Of a stretch of DNA of 64,000 nucleotides, positions 53,049-63,114 are shown piece by piece (the stretch's first letter is position 1; every line of letters starts with the position of its first letter). Source of the stretch: Ulvibacterium sp. (GTDB taxonomy: Bacteria > Bacteroidota > Bacteroidia > Flavobacteriales > Flavobacteriaceae); contig NZ_JANQOO010000021.1 in NCBI RefSeq assembly GCF_028285715.1, forward strand, positions 310,001 through 374,000. The letters are read 5' to 3'. Below the pieces are notes generated by a model that worked only from the letters and a program-made list of their open reading frames with translations, made no database searches and was not told the DNA's origin. Position numbers and translations under genes: made by a program.

Positions 53049-54326
53049 ATGAATACAAAAATTGCTATAATAGGATTGGGCTACGTAGGCTTGCCGTTGG
53101 CGCGTCTATTTGCCACCAAATATCCTGTAGTAGGATTTGATATCAACAACGCCCGCGTCAAAGATTTGATGGCCGGCCATGATAGCACCTTAGAGGTAGA
53201 AGATACTATCCTTCAGGAAGTTTTGGTCACTGACCCCAACATGGATATGGGATTGTACTGTACGGATCAACTGAGCGAAATTGCAGACTGCAACTATTAT
53301 ATCATTACCGTACCCACGCCTGTTGATCACACCAACCGACCTATTTTGACGCCATTGTATATGGCAAGTGAAACGGTAGGGCGAGTATTGAAAAAAGGGG
53401 ATATCGTAATTTATGAATCCACGGTATACCCTGGGGTTACCGAAGAAGAATGCGTCCCCGTGTTGGAAAAAATTAGTGGTTTAACATTTAACATCGATTT
53501 TTTTGTAGGATATTCACCAGAACGTGTAAATCCGGGAGACAAGGAACATACTATCGATAAAATATTAAAGGTCACCTCTGGTTCGACTCCTGAAATAGGT
53601 AAAAAAATTGATGGGCTCTATGCCTCTGTGATTACCGCCGGAACACATTTGGCACCCACCATAAAAGTGGCTGAAGCGGCTAAGGTCATTGAAAACTCTC
53701 AACGAGATATCAATATTGCCTTTGTGAACGAATTGGCTAAAATATTCAATCTTATGAACATAGATACCAATGCTGTTCTGGAGGCGGCAGGCACCAAATG
53801 GAATTTTTTGCCTTTTAGGCCCGGGTTGGTGGGAGGACATTGTATTGGTGTAGATCCCTACTATTTGGCACAAAAAGCACAACAATATGGGTATCACCCT
53901 GAAATTATCCTATCCGGTAGACGTATGAATGACGGAATGGGAAAATACGTAGCTTCTGAAGTTGTAAAATTAATGGTACAAAAGGATATTAAAATAAAGG
54001 GGGCTAAAATTTTGGTTTTAGGAATCACTTTTAAAGCAAACTGTCCAGATGTTCGGAATAGCAAGTCCGTTGATGTTATAAACAATTTAAAAAGCTATGG
54101 CACTGATATCACAATTTTTGACCCTTGGGCCTCGCGGGATGAAGTAAAACGCGAATATGATTTGGATACTATGGGCAAACTTCCTAGTGATACTTATGAT
54201 GCCCTGGTGTTGACAGTTGCCCACGATGAGTTCCTGCAAATGAAGCTAAGGGATATGCTTTCGGCAAATGGGGTACTCTATGATGTAAAAGGAGTTTTAA
54301 AAGAGCAGGTGGATGCCAGGCTTTAG
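53049..54326 (+). CDS. UDP-N-acetylhexosamine 6-dehydrogenase (TviB/WbpO-like)
   Basis: A 425-residue nucleotide-sugar dehydrogenase: IAIIGLGYVGLPLARLFA, VPTPVDHTNRPILTPL, YESTVYPGVTEEECVPVLE, FVGYSPERVNPGDKEH and the catalytic Cys in GGHCIGVDPYYLAQKAQ. These features place it with Vi-antigen TviB and WbpO, making UDP-GlcNAcA or UDP-GalNAcA. ATG 53049 is preferred to TTG 53040. Likely operon with the TviC-like gene 45 bases upstream. Confidence 0.92.
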   Translation: MNTKIAIIGLGYVGLPLARLFATKYPVVGFDINNARVKDLMAGHDSTLEVEDTILQEVLVTDPNMDMGLYCTDQLSEIADCNYYIITVPTPVDHTNRPILTPLYMASETVGRVLKKGDIVIYESTVYPGVTEEECVPVLEKISGLTFNIDFFVGYSPERVNPGDKEHTIDKILKVTSGSTPEIGKKIDGLYASVITAGTHLAPTIKVAEAAKVIENSQRDINIAFVNELAKIFNLMNIDTNAVLEAAGTKWNFLPFRPGLVGGHCIGVDPYYLAQKAQQYGYHPEIILSGRRMNDGMGKYVASEVVKLMVQKDIKIKGAKILVLGITFKANCPDVRNSKSVDVINNLKSYGTDITIFDPWASRDEVKREYDLDTMGKLPSDTYDALVLTVAHDEFLQMKLRDMLSANGVLYDVKGVLKEQVDARL

Positions 54327-54344
54327 TTGCTCAAAGAGTAAATA

Positions 54345-54371
54345 TAAGTTAAAGCACTAGTGCTCAACTTA
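54345..54371 (+). terminator. Near-palindromic hairpin after the TviB-like gene
   Basis: TAAGTT-AA-AGCACT-AGTGCT-C-AACTTA, 19 bases after the stop. The inner 12 bases AGCACTAGTGCT form a perfect palindrome. The T run behind it is weak (ACTATTTTCC), so it may be an RNA end structure or an operator. Confidence 0.4.
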
Positions 54372-55253
54372 AACTATTTTCCTTATAATTCTTTGCACTA
54401 CGTATTTGCCGGGTGTTTCAGTTGCCTGACGCTTTAGATGGGAAAGTGGGGTTCTTGACATCTAACTTAGCCTTTCAGGAATGCAAATACGTTAAATACC
54501 CTGGTCGTTCGAATTGAATCTTCTGCCTGATATTCGCCGAAATGCTTTCAACTGATAGTTTGCACCGGATGAATGGATCTCAATCCATTACATAAATATT
54601 ATTCTTTTGGGCCCAGGAATACCTTTTCACGCCGCATTCAGTACAGCGACTAAAAAAGTATCGGTTCTCACCAGAGTTTATTTAAGCTCAAATAATCAAG
54701 GCCGGAAAAATTTGTTATTGAGATAATGGGTAGACCGCCCCAAAATTACCATAATCACAATCCGTGCTCAAATTCTATATGTTTTCCATAACACACGGCA
54801 AATTAATCTTACCCTGGAATAAAAAAGTTTTTTCCACCGAACTAGTCTATTATGTTGATTTTTTGGGACAAATCATATCGTTTATCGAATTTATGTACAA
54901 AGTATTCGGTTTTTTATTTCCATTACACAAAATAGGCTAATATTGCCATCAAATTTAAGTAGCAATATTTATAAAATACTTAGATAATTGTGATGTCTTT
55001 GTGGATTTTTTGATATAGAAAAGGAGAGAAATAAAATCCGCTAAAATTAATTAGGCTCCAATGGCAGACTATATCCTTGAAAAAGAAATCGGTGCGACAA
55101 GTCCAAATTCAACATGTTTTAGCCTAAAACACTAAAATGAAAAAGACCAATTTTAAAAAATACCCACAATTTGTACAACAATAGCAACTTTAAACTGTTG
55201 TATGTATCCGTATAGAATTGAATTTAATGTTTCGTACAACTATTTTATAGCCA
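54372..55253. other. Long spacer before the second glycosyltransferase block
   Basis: About 880 bases with many stops in all frames and no recognised gene. Its first half has higher GC than its second and may be degraded coding sequence. Near the 3' end, TACAACA (55174-55180) can pair with TGTTGTA (55196-55202), which can instead pair with GTACAAC (55234-55240), giving alternative leader structures just before the next gene. Confidence 0.3.
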
Positions 55254-56378
55254 ATGAATAAAATATTAGTCATATATCCAGGATTTCCGCATTATAGAGT
55301 TGGTATTATAGAAGCCCTTATGAATTCGACCCGTAACCGTTACATGTTTTTCGGGGATAAAAAAGGGTATAATAATGTAAAGCCGTATAATTTTAAGGAT
55401 TCAGCCGATTTTAAGGATTTTCCGTCGTACAAAATTGGTCCCTTTTATTTTAGTAGGGGATTAGTCCGTTATGTGATTTCTCAAAAACCTGATGGTGCCA
55501 TCGTACATTCCCCTCCCAATTGGATTTCCATTATTATTGCTGCTTTTATACTGAGAATAAAAGGAGTAAAAGTTTTTAATTGGACGCATGGAATTCTCAC
55601 AAATCATAAAAATCTAAAGAATAGGATTTATTTCGTTTTTTACAAATATCTCTTTAATGGATTATTGCTCTATGGAAATTTAGCCAAACAAAATCTAATT
55701 AACTTAGGACTTAATAAAGAAAAAGTAAAGGTTATTTACAACTCTTTGGATTACAAAGAGCAAGTTAAATTAAGGGAAACACTAAGCGAGAACGAAAGAC
55801 AGCGCATAAGGGCTAGTTTGTTCGACAGCCCAAACAATGACCAACTTGTTTTCATTGGCCGTCTAACGGTCCAAAAGAAATTAAATTTACTTATAGAGGC
55901 TATTAAATTACTAAAAGACGAAAATATTTATGTGAATCTACTATTTGTAGGAGATGGGGATCAAAAAAAAGAACTACAGTCTCAAATAGACCGGTATAAA
56001 ATTGCCAACCAAATTTGTTTTTATGGCGCCTCCTACGATGAAACGCAAAATTACAAATTACTCTCATCAAGTGATTGCTGTGTTGCACCCGGAGAAATAG
56101 GTTTAACCGCAATGCATTCATTAATGTTTGGCGTTCCTGTCATTTCTCATAGCGACATGAATAGGCAAATGCCAGAGTTTGAGGCAATTTTGCCGAACGT
56201 CAACGGGGTCCTTTTTGAATACGGAAACGCTGAAGATTTAAAAGAACAAATAAAAAATATGATAAAACTTATTAAGGCTAAATCAAATCTGCAAATGAGA
56301 AAGGATTGCTATAAGATAATGGATGAGTACTATAATCCTAATTTTCAGGTAAATCTTATTGATAGCATTTTTAAGTGA
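55254..56378 (+). CDS. Family 4 glycosyltransferase
   Basis: A 374-residue GT-B enzyme: ILVIYPGFPHYRVGIIEAL at the start, WTHGILTNHKNLKNR, NLAKQNLINLGLNKEKVKVI and the GT4 core FIGRLTVQKKLNLLIEAIKL with LLFVGDGDQKKEL. The donor-binding glutamate region is CCVAPGEIGLTAMHSLMFG. It adds a sugar of the repeat unit; donor unknown. Confidence 0.88.
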   Translation: MNKILVIYPGFPHYRVGIIEALMNSTRNRYMFFGDKKGYNNVKPYNFKDSADFKDFPSYKIGPFYFSRGLVRYVISQKPDGAIVHSPPNWISIIIAAFILRIKGVKVFNWTHGILTNHKNLKNRIYFVFYKYLFNGLLLYGNLAKQNLINLGLNKEKVKVIYNSLDYKEQVKLRETLSENERQRIRASLFDSPNNDQLVFIGRLTVQKKLNLLIEAIKLLKDENIYVNLLFVGDGDQKKELQSQIDRYKIANQICFYGASYDETQNYKLLSSSDCCVAPGEIGLTAMHSLMFGVPVISHSDMNRQMPEFEAILPNVNGVLFEYGNAEDLKEQIKNMIKLIKAKSNLQMRKDCYKIMDEYYNPNFQVNLIDSIFK

Positions 56379-56482
56379 TAATTTTAAAAAGTAAAGACGC
56401 CATACGAGATTTTTACGTAAAGAAAGTATCGATTAAATAGAAAAGTTCATACGCGTACATTTAAAATAGGCCGACAAAAATT

Positions 56483-58603
56483 ATGAAACAAATTATCCAA
56501 TCATTCAAAACAGGAGAAACCATCCTGGAAGATGTACCAAAACCACAAGTGAAACCCGGTCATGTTTTAATTAGGACCACTAAAACCTTGGTCTCGTTAG
56601 GCACGGAAAAAATGTTGGTCGAATTCGGAAAAGCTAACCTTCTGCAAAAGGCCAAACAACAACCAGACAAAGTTAAGGAGGTTCTAAATAAAGTGAAGTC
56701 GGATGGTTTAATGCCAACAGTCAATGCCGTTTTCAACAAATTAAGTGAACCCCTTGCACTGGGCTATTGCAATGTGGGGATTGTAGAAGAGATTGGAAAA
56801 GGAGTCAGCGAGTTCAAAATTGGGGATAGGGTAGCATCGAACGGGGCGCATGCCGAATTTGTTTGTATCCCAAAAAATTTGGTGGTGCCCATTCCTAAGA
56901 ATGTTACCGACGAGGAAGCTTGTTTTACGGTTATAGGATCTATTGGGTTGCAAGGAATTAGATTATTGAAGCCAACTTTTGGGGAAACTGTTGTTGTCAT
57001 TGGTTTGGGTCTTATTGGACTTATAACTGCGCAATTGCTAAAGGCCAATGGTTGCGAGGTAATTGGATACGATTTGGATAAGGATAAGGTGAATTTGGCA
57101 TCTTCTTTTGGTATCACGGCATTTAATCCTGGCGAAGGTTCAGAACCCGTAAAGTTTGTAATGGATAAAACAAATGGTATTGGATGTGATGGCGTTGTAA
57201 TCACAGCATCGACAAAATCTGATGTTGTTATTTCCGATGCGGCCAAAATGAGCAGAAAAAAGGGTAAAATAGTTTTGGTCGGGGTAATAGGTCTTAATCT
57301 TTCAAGATCGGATTTCTACGAAAAAGAGCTTGATTTCCAGGTTTCATGTTCCTATGGTCCAGGGCGCTATGATAGTAGTTATGAAAATAAAGGTCAAGAT
57401 TATCCCATAGCATATGTCCGTTGGACTGAAAAACGAAATTTTGAAGCAATACTAAAGGCAATTTCAAATAAATCAGTTGACGTTAAGTCCTTAATAACTC
57501 AACGGGTTCCTATTAAGGACTTTTCTGAAATCTATGATAATATGAAATCCAAGGAAGCTATAGCCAGTATTCTGGAATACAGCTCATCTCCTGACAGTGC
57601 AACCACTGTCGTGGTATCGGAACAAAGGGATTTTGGGAATTCAAAGGGAGTAATAGGAATTGTTGGTGCGGGAAACTTTACACGTATGACCTTATTGCCA
57701 ATGCTCAAAAAGGCGAACGCAGAAATAAAATACATCGTAAGTTCCAAAGGCCTAAGTGGCACAGGTTTGGCTAAGAAATATGGGATATCTAGAAGCACGA
57801 CCAGTTACTCGGATGTTTTGGAAGATTCTGAATTGGATGTTGTTATTATTACTACCCAACATAACCTGCATAGTGAAATGGTAATTGATGGTCTCAAGGC
57901 CAATAAGCATGTTTTTGTTGAAAAGCCATTGGCGATAAATCATGGTCAATTGGATTTAATTGAAAAGGCGTACAATAAGTCACAGGGAAGTTTGATGGTT
58001 GGGTTTAACCGCAGATTTTCACCCCATATCAGTAAAATGAAATCTTTGTTAGGTTCATCTGAAACGCCAATCAACGTAATCGCCACCATGAATGCAGGTT
58101 TTATTCCCGAAAATGTTTGGGTACATGATATGGAAATTGGTGGCGGAAGAATAATAGGTGAGGCGTGCCATTACATTGACCTTCTTGGCTATTTAACAGG
58201 GTCAAAAGTGACATCGGTCTGTCTGAACTCCATGGGTAAGCACCCCAAAGAAAATACGGATAACGCAAGCATACTTTTGAGATTTGAAAATGGCTCAAAT
58301 GCAGTTATCAACTACTTTGCAAACGGCTCAAAGAGTTATTCAAAGGAAAGGCTGGAAGTGTATTCCCAGGAACGCACCCTCATTATGGATAACTTTATAT
58401 CCACAAAAGGATACGGGTTCAAAGGCTTCGGTAAACTCAAAACCAAAATGAACAAAGGACATTTTTCCCAGTTCGAAAATTATATTAACAGCGTTAGTGA
58501 AGGAAATGGATCATTGATAGATTTTGAATCCATTATGAACACCTCCAGAGCTTCAATTGCGGCCATAGAGAGCTTGAAAACTAAATCTTGGATCTCTGTT
58601 TAA
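56483..58603 (+). CDS. Fused MDR dehydrogenase and Gfo/Idh/MocA oxidoreductase
   Basis: A 706-residue two-domain protein. Residues 1-350 are a medium-chain dehydrogenase/reductase (GYCNVGIVEEIGKGV, GDRVASNGAHAEFV, VVVIGLGLIGLITAQLLKAN), without evident structural-zinc Cys cluster. Residues about 380-706 are a Gfo/Idh/MocA enzyme (GVIGIVGAGNFTRMTLLPML, HVFVEKPLA, GGGRIIGEACHYIDLLGYL). This fusion recurs next to heparinase II/III genes in polysaccharide loci. It may oxidise and reduce one sugar in two steps, for example in epimerisation of a uronic acid; the reaction is unproven. Confidence 0.88.
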   Translation: MKQIIQSFKTGETILEDVPKPQVKPGHVLIRTTKTLVSLGTEKMLVEFGKANLLQKAKQQPDKVKEVLNKVKSDGLMPTVNAVFNKLSEPLALGYCNVGIVEEIGKGVSEFKIGDRVASNGAHAEFVCIPKNLVVPIPKNVTDEEACFTVIGSIGLQGIRLLKPTFGETVVVIGLGLIGLITAQLLKANGCEVIGYDLDKDKVNLASSFGITAFNPGEGSEPVKFVMDKTNGIGCDGVVITASTKSDVVISDAAKMSRKKGKIVLVGVIGLNLSRSDFYEKELDFQVSCSYGPGRYDSSYENKGQDYPIAYVRWTEKRNFEAILKAISNKSVDVKSLITQRVPIKDFSEIYDNMKSKEAIASILEYSSSPDSATTVVVSEQRDFGNSKGVIGIVGAGNFTRMTLLPMLKKANAEIKYIVSSKGLSGTGLAKKYGISRSTTSYSDVLEDSELDVVIITTQHNLHSEMVIDGLKANKHVFVEKPLAINHGQLDLIEKAYNKSQGSLMVGFNRRFSPHISKMKSLLGSSETPINVIATMNAGFIPENVWVHDMEIGGGRIIGEACHYIDLLGYLTGSKVTSVCLNSMGKHPKENTDNASILLRFENGSNAVINYFANGSKSYSKERLEVYSQERTLIMDNFISTKGYGFKGFGKLKTKMNKGHFSQFENYINSVSEGNGSLIDFESIMNTSRASIAAIESLKTKSWISV

Positions 58604-58791
58604 ATCAGGTATTATGTACAAGTACCCATATTTTAAATCATCTATGCCCAAACAAAATCGAAACCGGATTTAATTCAGCGTAAATACCTGACTTAATCAT
58701 ATGTATCAAACGGATTTATGCTAGAGTCACATGCTCACTGATTACAAAGAAAATCAAGGTAGTTAACAATATATATATATTTAGGTCGCAA

Positions 58792-60660
58792 TTGAAAATC
58801 CTTAGACTTCTCAATACAGTTCGAAACATGGGTATGCGTTATACTCGATTTCGCCTATTTTACGAAATGGCTGCAAAGATTGGGGTTTTGATAGTAAAGT
58901 TTCCCAGTAACCCGAATACTGTGAAAGTTTCGATGACAAGGGATCAATGGCGTAAAGAAGCTCCATTGTTCTTTTTTGATTCCAGGGAATCATTGGTTAT
59001 TCCCAAAAGTAGAAATTCCGATTTGAAAAGGTCTTTTGATGAAATTAAGAATAATATCTATACCTATTTTGGTAAAACAAAAATTTCATTAGGTAAAAAT
59101 TACGGTTGGTTGACCAACCCATCTACGAACTATAAATACCAATTGGAACATTGGTCAAAGATTAAGGACCTATCGAAAGAGGCCGGTGATATAAAGTATG
59201 TTTGGGAGAAAGCACGGTTCTCTTTTTTGTACGACCTAATTCGCTATGATTATCATTTTGAAGAAGATTGCGCTTCTCTCGTCTTCAAGGAAATCGACTC
59301 GTTTATAGACCATAATCCAATTAATCTGGGACCAAACTACAAGTGCAGCCAAGAAATAAGTCTAAGAATATTAAATTGGACGTTTGCATTATACTACTAT
59401 AGAAATTCCGAGGAGTTGTCCGAAGAGCGGTTTAATAAGATCATGAACTGCATTTATTGGCAACTTCACCACGTATATCACAATATCCATTTTTCGAGGA
59501 TAGCCGTACGGAATAATCATGCCTTAACCGAAACCCTTATGCTTTTCTTAAGCGGTTTGTTATTTCCTTTTCTACCAAACGTGAGCAAATGGTCCAAAAA
59601 GGGCAAAAAATGGTTCGAGGAAGAAATCGCTTATCAAATTTACAAGGATGGTACGTTCCTGCAATTCTCAATGAACTATCACCGGGTTGCTATTCAATTG
59701 CTTACATGGGGTATAAGACTTGCAGAAATTCATAAAGAACGCTTTGATTTAACCGTCTATGATAGAGCTAAAAAGTCGTTGCACTATTTATGGACATGCC
59801 ATGACCAAAAAAGCGGGAGGCTACCAAATTATGGAGCCAACGATGGCGCACTTTTTTTCAAACTGACCGATGATGACTATCGCATATATACTTCCCAAAT
59901 CAATGATTTAAGTGCCGTATTGCATCATGAAGTTTCCAAGCAGGATGAAAGCCAGTTGTGGTATGGAATTGACAATTGCCGAATAAAGTCCCCGGTCCAA
60001 GATAGATTGGCATCATTTCCTATGGGTGGTCATTACGTTATAAATGACGATTCTGCAAAAACTTTTGTCAAGTGCGCCAGATACAAGGACAGACCCGGAC
60101 ATGCGGACAATTTACATTTGGACATATGGTTAAATGGCCATAATTACATCTGGGACACTGGGTCTTATAAATATAATACCACAGAAGAGTATGGTGGATT
60201 TTTTGAACAATGTTTTGGACATAATACCGTTTCTGTTGGTAGCAAGGACCAAATGTTAAGGGGATCCAGGTTTATTTGGAATTATTGGACTAAAAAAGCA
60301 AACGCAACATTAACCGAAAAAGAAGATGATTTTGAATTTGATGGAGAGTACACGGGTTTTCCAGAACTAGGAAACAAAATTGTGCATAATAGAAGGGTGA
60401 TTAAGACCAAGAAGAAAAACGAGTGGGTGATTCGCGACACCTTAAAAAATGCCAATAACCATGTCTCACAACAATATTGGCATTTTAATCCAAAAACGTA
60501 TGACCAAATCCATGTCCATTGTGAAGATGGGAATGGGAAAATATTGAATCCAAAAATAGAGGAAAAATGGTGTTCCAATTATTATGGAGAAATTGAACCT
60601 TCCATTAGATATACCTATTTTTCGAAAACCGGATTTAAAACCATAATTAAAATAAAGTAA
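58792..60660 (+). CDS. Heparinase II/III family protein, TTG start
   Basis: A 622-residue heparinase II/III-like protein. The N-terminal toroid carries NNHALTETLMLFLSGLLFPF; the C-terminal beta-sandwich domain carries RPGHADNLHLDIW, WDTGSYKYNT and HNTVSVGSKDQM, conserved in the family. Members cleave uronic-acid polysaccharides; in biosynthetic loci they probably edit or release polymer. No signal peptide is evident. TTG 58792 is taken as the start because ILRLLNTVRNM matches the usual family N-terminus and no in-frame ATG lies upstream; ATG 58828 is the alternative. Confidence 0.88.
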   Translation: MKILRLLNTVRNMGMRYTRFRLFYEMAAKIGVLIVKFPSNPNTVKVSMTRDQWRKEAPLFFFDSRESLVIPKSRNSDLKRSFDEIKNNIYTYFGKTKISLGKNYGWLTNPSTNYKYQLEHWSKIKDLSKEAGDIKYVWEKARFSFLYDLIRYDYHFEEDCASLVFKEIDSFIDHNPINLGPNYKCSQEISLRILNWTFALYYYRNSEELSEERFNKIMNCIYWQLHHVYHNIHFSRIAVRNNHALTETLMLFLSGLLFPFLPNVSKWSKKGKKWFEEEIAYQIYKDGTFLQFSMNYHRVAIQLLTWGIRLAEIHKERFDLTVYDRAKKSLHYLWTCHDQKSGRLPNYGANDGALFFKLTDDDYRIYTSQINDLSAVLHHEVSKQDESQLWYGIDNCRIKSPVQDRLASFPMGGHYVINDDSAKTFVKCARYKDRPGHADNLHLDIWLNGHNYIWDTGSYKYNTTEEYGGFFEQCFGHNTVSVGSKDQMLRGSRFIWNYWTKKANATLTEKEDDFEFDGEYTGFPELGNKIVHNRRVIKTKKKNEWVIRDTLKNANNHVSQQYWHFNPKTYDQIHVHCEDGNGKILNPKIEEKWCSNYYGEIEPSIRYTYFSKTGFKTIIKIK

Positions 60661-60662
60661 GT

Positions 60663-61904
60663 GTGAAAATCCTATTAATCCATCAATATTTTTTAGGTAA
60701 AAATCAAGGAGGTGGGTCACGTTTTAACGAGATGACAAAAATATGGTCGCATCAAGGCCATGAAGTAACCGTTATAGCCAGTTGGCCCAGTGTCGGAGGC
60801 AAAAAAAATCCACTTTATGAAGGAAAATATGTTTTTCATGAAAAGGATTATCACAAAAACATTGACGTTTTTCGCTGCCATGTATCCGAAGCCTATGACG
60901 TAAACTTCCTAGGTAGGTTCTGGGCATATTTCACTTTTGTCTTTTCCAGTATTTGGGCAGGTCTTTTCAAGGTTAAAGGCAAATATGACGTGCTTGTGGT
61001 AACCTCTCCGCCTTTGTTTGTCGGTATCTCTGCCTATGTTCTATCCGTGTTCAAAAGATTGCCATTGATATTCGAGGTAAGAGATCTTTGGCCAGAATCT
61101 GCCATAGATACTGGAGTTATCAGCAATCCGTGGCTTATAAAATTTTCATATTGGTTTGAAAAGACCATATATAAAAAGGCAAAACGGATCAATGTACTCA
61201 CACCTGCATTTAGGGAAAAGTTAATACATAACAAAAACATCCCGGAGGACAAAATCATTTATATTCCCAACGCGGCCGACTTTTCCTTGGCCGAAGAGGT
61301 GGCGAAAAACTTTGACCCAAAAAAATTCAGAAGGGAAGAAGGGATTGATGACAAATTTGTCATAACCTATATTGGTGCCCATGGGGTTGCCAATCATCTT
61401 GTACAATTGATCGACGCAGCCGAAAAGCTACAGGAAACCAATGTCCTTTTCCAGTTGATAGGAGGCGGAATGAAAAAGGAGGATTTGGTGGCCGAGGCCC
61501 AGGCCAGAAAGCTTAAAAACATTCGATTCGTGGATTCCGTATCCAAAACCAAAGCATTCGAGTATATCCTTGCATCAGATCTTGGAACAGCGGTCCTTAA
61601 AAAAGTAGATACCTTTAAAACAATATATTCCAATAAAACTTTTGACTACATGTCCTGCAAAAAACCCATTTTGTTAGCCATAGACGGTATTTCCAGACAA
61701 TTGGTGGTTGATGAGGCAAAGTGTGGGGTTTTTGCGGAGCCAGAGAATGCTGACGATATCGCAGAAAAGGTCAGACAGTATATTCGTGGGGATTTTGACT
61801 TGAAGGAACAAGGTGAAAATGGTTATAGATATGCTAAAGAACATTTTGATAGAGAAAAACTGGGAGATAAGTATTTGGAGGAAATGAAAAGAGTTTTGGC
61901 TTAA
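60663..61904 (+). CDS. WbuB-like family 4 glycosyltransferase, GTG start
   Basis: A 413-residue GT-B enzyme: ILLIHQYFLGKNQGGGSRFN, VVTSPPLFVGISAYVLSVF, FEVRDLWPESAIDTGVI, YIPNAADFSLAEE and YIGAHGVANHLVQLIDAAEK. The RDLWPES motif and N-terminus match WbuB-type enzymes that transfer N-acetylfucosamine-like sugars. Its GTG starts two bases after the heparinase stop, so the genes are coupled. Confidence 0.9.
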   Translation: MKILLIHQYFLGKNQGGGSRFNEMTKIWSHQGHEVTVIASWPSVGGKKNPLYEGKYVFHEKDYHKNIDVFRCHVSEAYDVNFLGRFWAYFTFVFSSIWAGLFKVKGKYDVLVVTSPPLFVGISAYVLSVFKRLPLIFEVRDLWPESAIDTGVISNPWLIKFSYWFEKTIYKKAKRINVLTPAFREKLIHNKNIPEDKIIYIPNAADFSLAEEVAKNFDPKKFRREEGIDDKFVITYIGAHGVANHLVQLIDAAEKLQETNVLFQLIGGGMKKEDLVAEAQARKLKNIRFVDSVSKTKAFEYILASDLGTAVLKKVDTFKTIYSNKTFDYMSCKKPILLAIDGISRQLVVDEAKCGVFAEPENADDIAEKVRQYIRGDFDLKEQGENGYRYAKEHFDREKLGDKYLEEMKRVLA

Positions 61905-61992
61905 TTGCAATTCATTGCAGTTGGGCCCAATTGTATTTTGATAATTTGGTTTCACATAATATTTCTATATAACAATTCAACAAAATCATAGA

Positions 61993-63114
61993 ATGAAAAA
62001 GAAAAACCTAATCATATTTGGAACACGTCCCGAGGCTATAAAAATGGCGCCATTGGTCAAAGCCTTTTTAAAAAATGAAACTTTTGAAACCAAGGTGTGT
62101 GTTACCGCGCAGCACCGTGAAATGTTGGATCAGGTACTGGATTTTTTCGAAATTTCTCCGGATTACGACCTTAACCTTATGAAACCCGGTCAGAATTTAT
62201 ACGGATTGACCGCCGCTATCATTACGGGATTACAGCCCGTTCTTGAAGAATTCAAACCAGATTATGTTTATGTGCATGGGGACACCACTACAACAATGGG
62301 ATCCAGTATCGCGGGATTCTATTCCGGTGCAAAGATATGTCATGTTGAAGCAGGACTACGTACCTTTAATAAATTGGCCCCTTTTCCGGAAGAAATAAAC
62401 CGAACCATTACCGGGCATATTGCAGACTATCATTTTGCACCAACACAGACTTCGTTTGATAATTTGCGGAACGAAGGAATTCCAAAGGATAATATTTTAA
62501 TTACCGGCAATACCGTAATTGATGCCCTTTTTGAGAGTGTTTCCAGAGTAGATACTATTGAGGACCATGAAATAACACAGTTGAAGAATGAGCTTGATTT
62601 CACAAAACGAATTGTTTTGGTTACGGGTCATCGAAGGGAAAATCATGGGCAGGGTTTTATCAATATTTGTGAAGCATTAAAGAAAATAGGGGAAGTAGTT
62701 GAAAATGTGCAAATCGTATATCCTGTGCATTTGAATCCCAAAGTACAAAAACCAGTATATGATATTCTTGGAGAGCAAAAAAGTATTAAACTAATTGCTC
62801 CCCTAGCCTATCCTGCATTTGTTTGGTTAATGAATAAATGTGAGCTCGTAATTACGGATAGCGGGGGCGTTCAGGAAGAAGCTCCCAGTCTTGGTAAACC
62901 GGTATTGGTAATGCGGGATACGACCGAAAGACCGGAGGCCGTTGATGCCGGTACGGTTATACTTGTTGGTACCGACAAAGCGAAAATTGTAAACGAAACC
63001 ATAGATTTAATGGGGAACCCTGAACGTTATGGGAAAATGAGCAAATTGCACAACCCCTATGGGGATGGAAAAGCATGTCAACGAATTGTGAAATTTATAG
63101 AAAACTTAGATTAA
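61993..63114 (+). CDS. wecB: UDP-GlcNAc 2-epimerase (non-hydrolysing)
   Basis: A 373-residue WecB-type enzyme that interconverts UDP-GlcNAc and UDP-ManNAc. It shows FGTRPEAIKMAPLVKAF, HGDTTTTMGSSIAGFYSG, HVEAGLRTFNKLAPFPEEIN, TGHRRENHG and ITDSGGVQEEAPSLGKPVL. The wecC start overlaps its stop (TAATG), so UDP-ManNAc goes straight to the dehydrogenase. Confidence 0.95.
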   Translation: MKKKNLIIFGTRPEAIKMAPLVKAFLKNETFETKVCVTAQHREMLDQVLDFFEISPDYDLNLMKPGQNLYGLTAAIITGLQPVLEEFKPDYVYVHGDTTTTMGSSIAGFYSGAKICHVEAGLRTFNKLAPFPEEINRTITGHIADYHFAPTQTSFDNLRNEGIPKDNILITGNTVIDALFESVSRVDTIEDHEITQLKNELDFTKRIVLVTGHRRENHGQGFINICEALKKIGEVVENVQIVYPVHLNPKVQKPVYDILGEQKSIKLIAPLAYPAFVWLMNKCELVITDSGGVQEEAPSLGKPVLVMRDTTERPEAVDAGTVILVGTDKAKIVNETIDLMGNPERYGKMSKLHNPYGDGKACQRIVKFIENLD

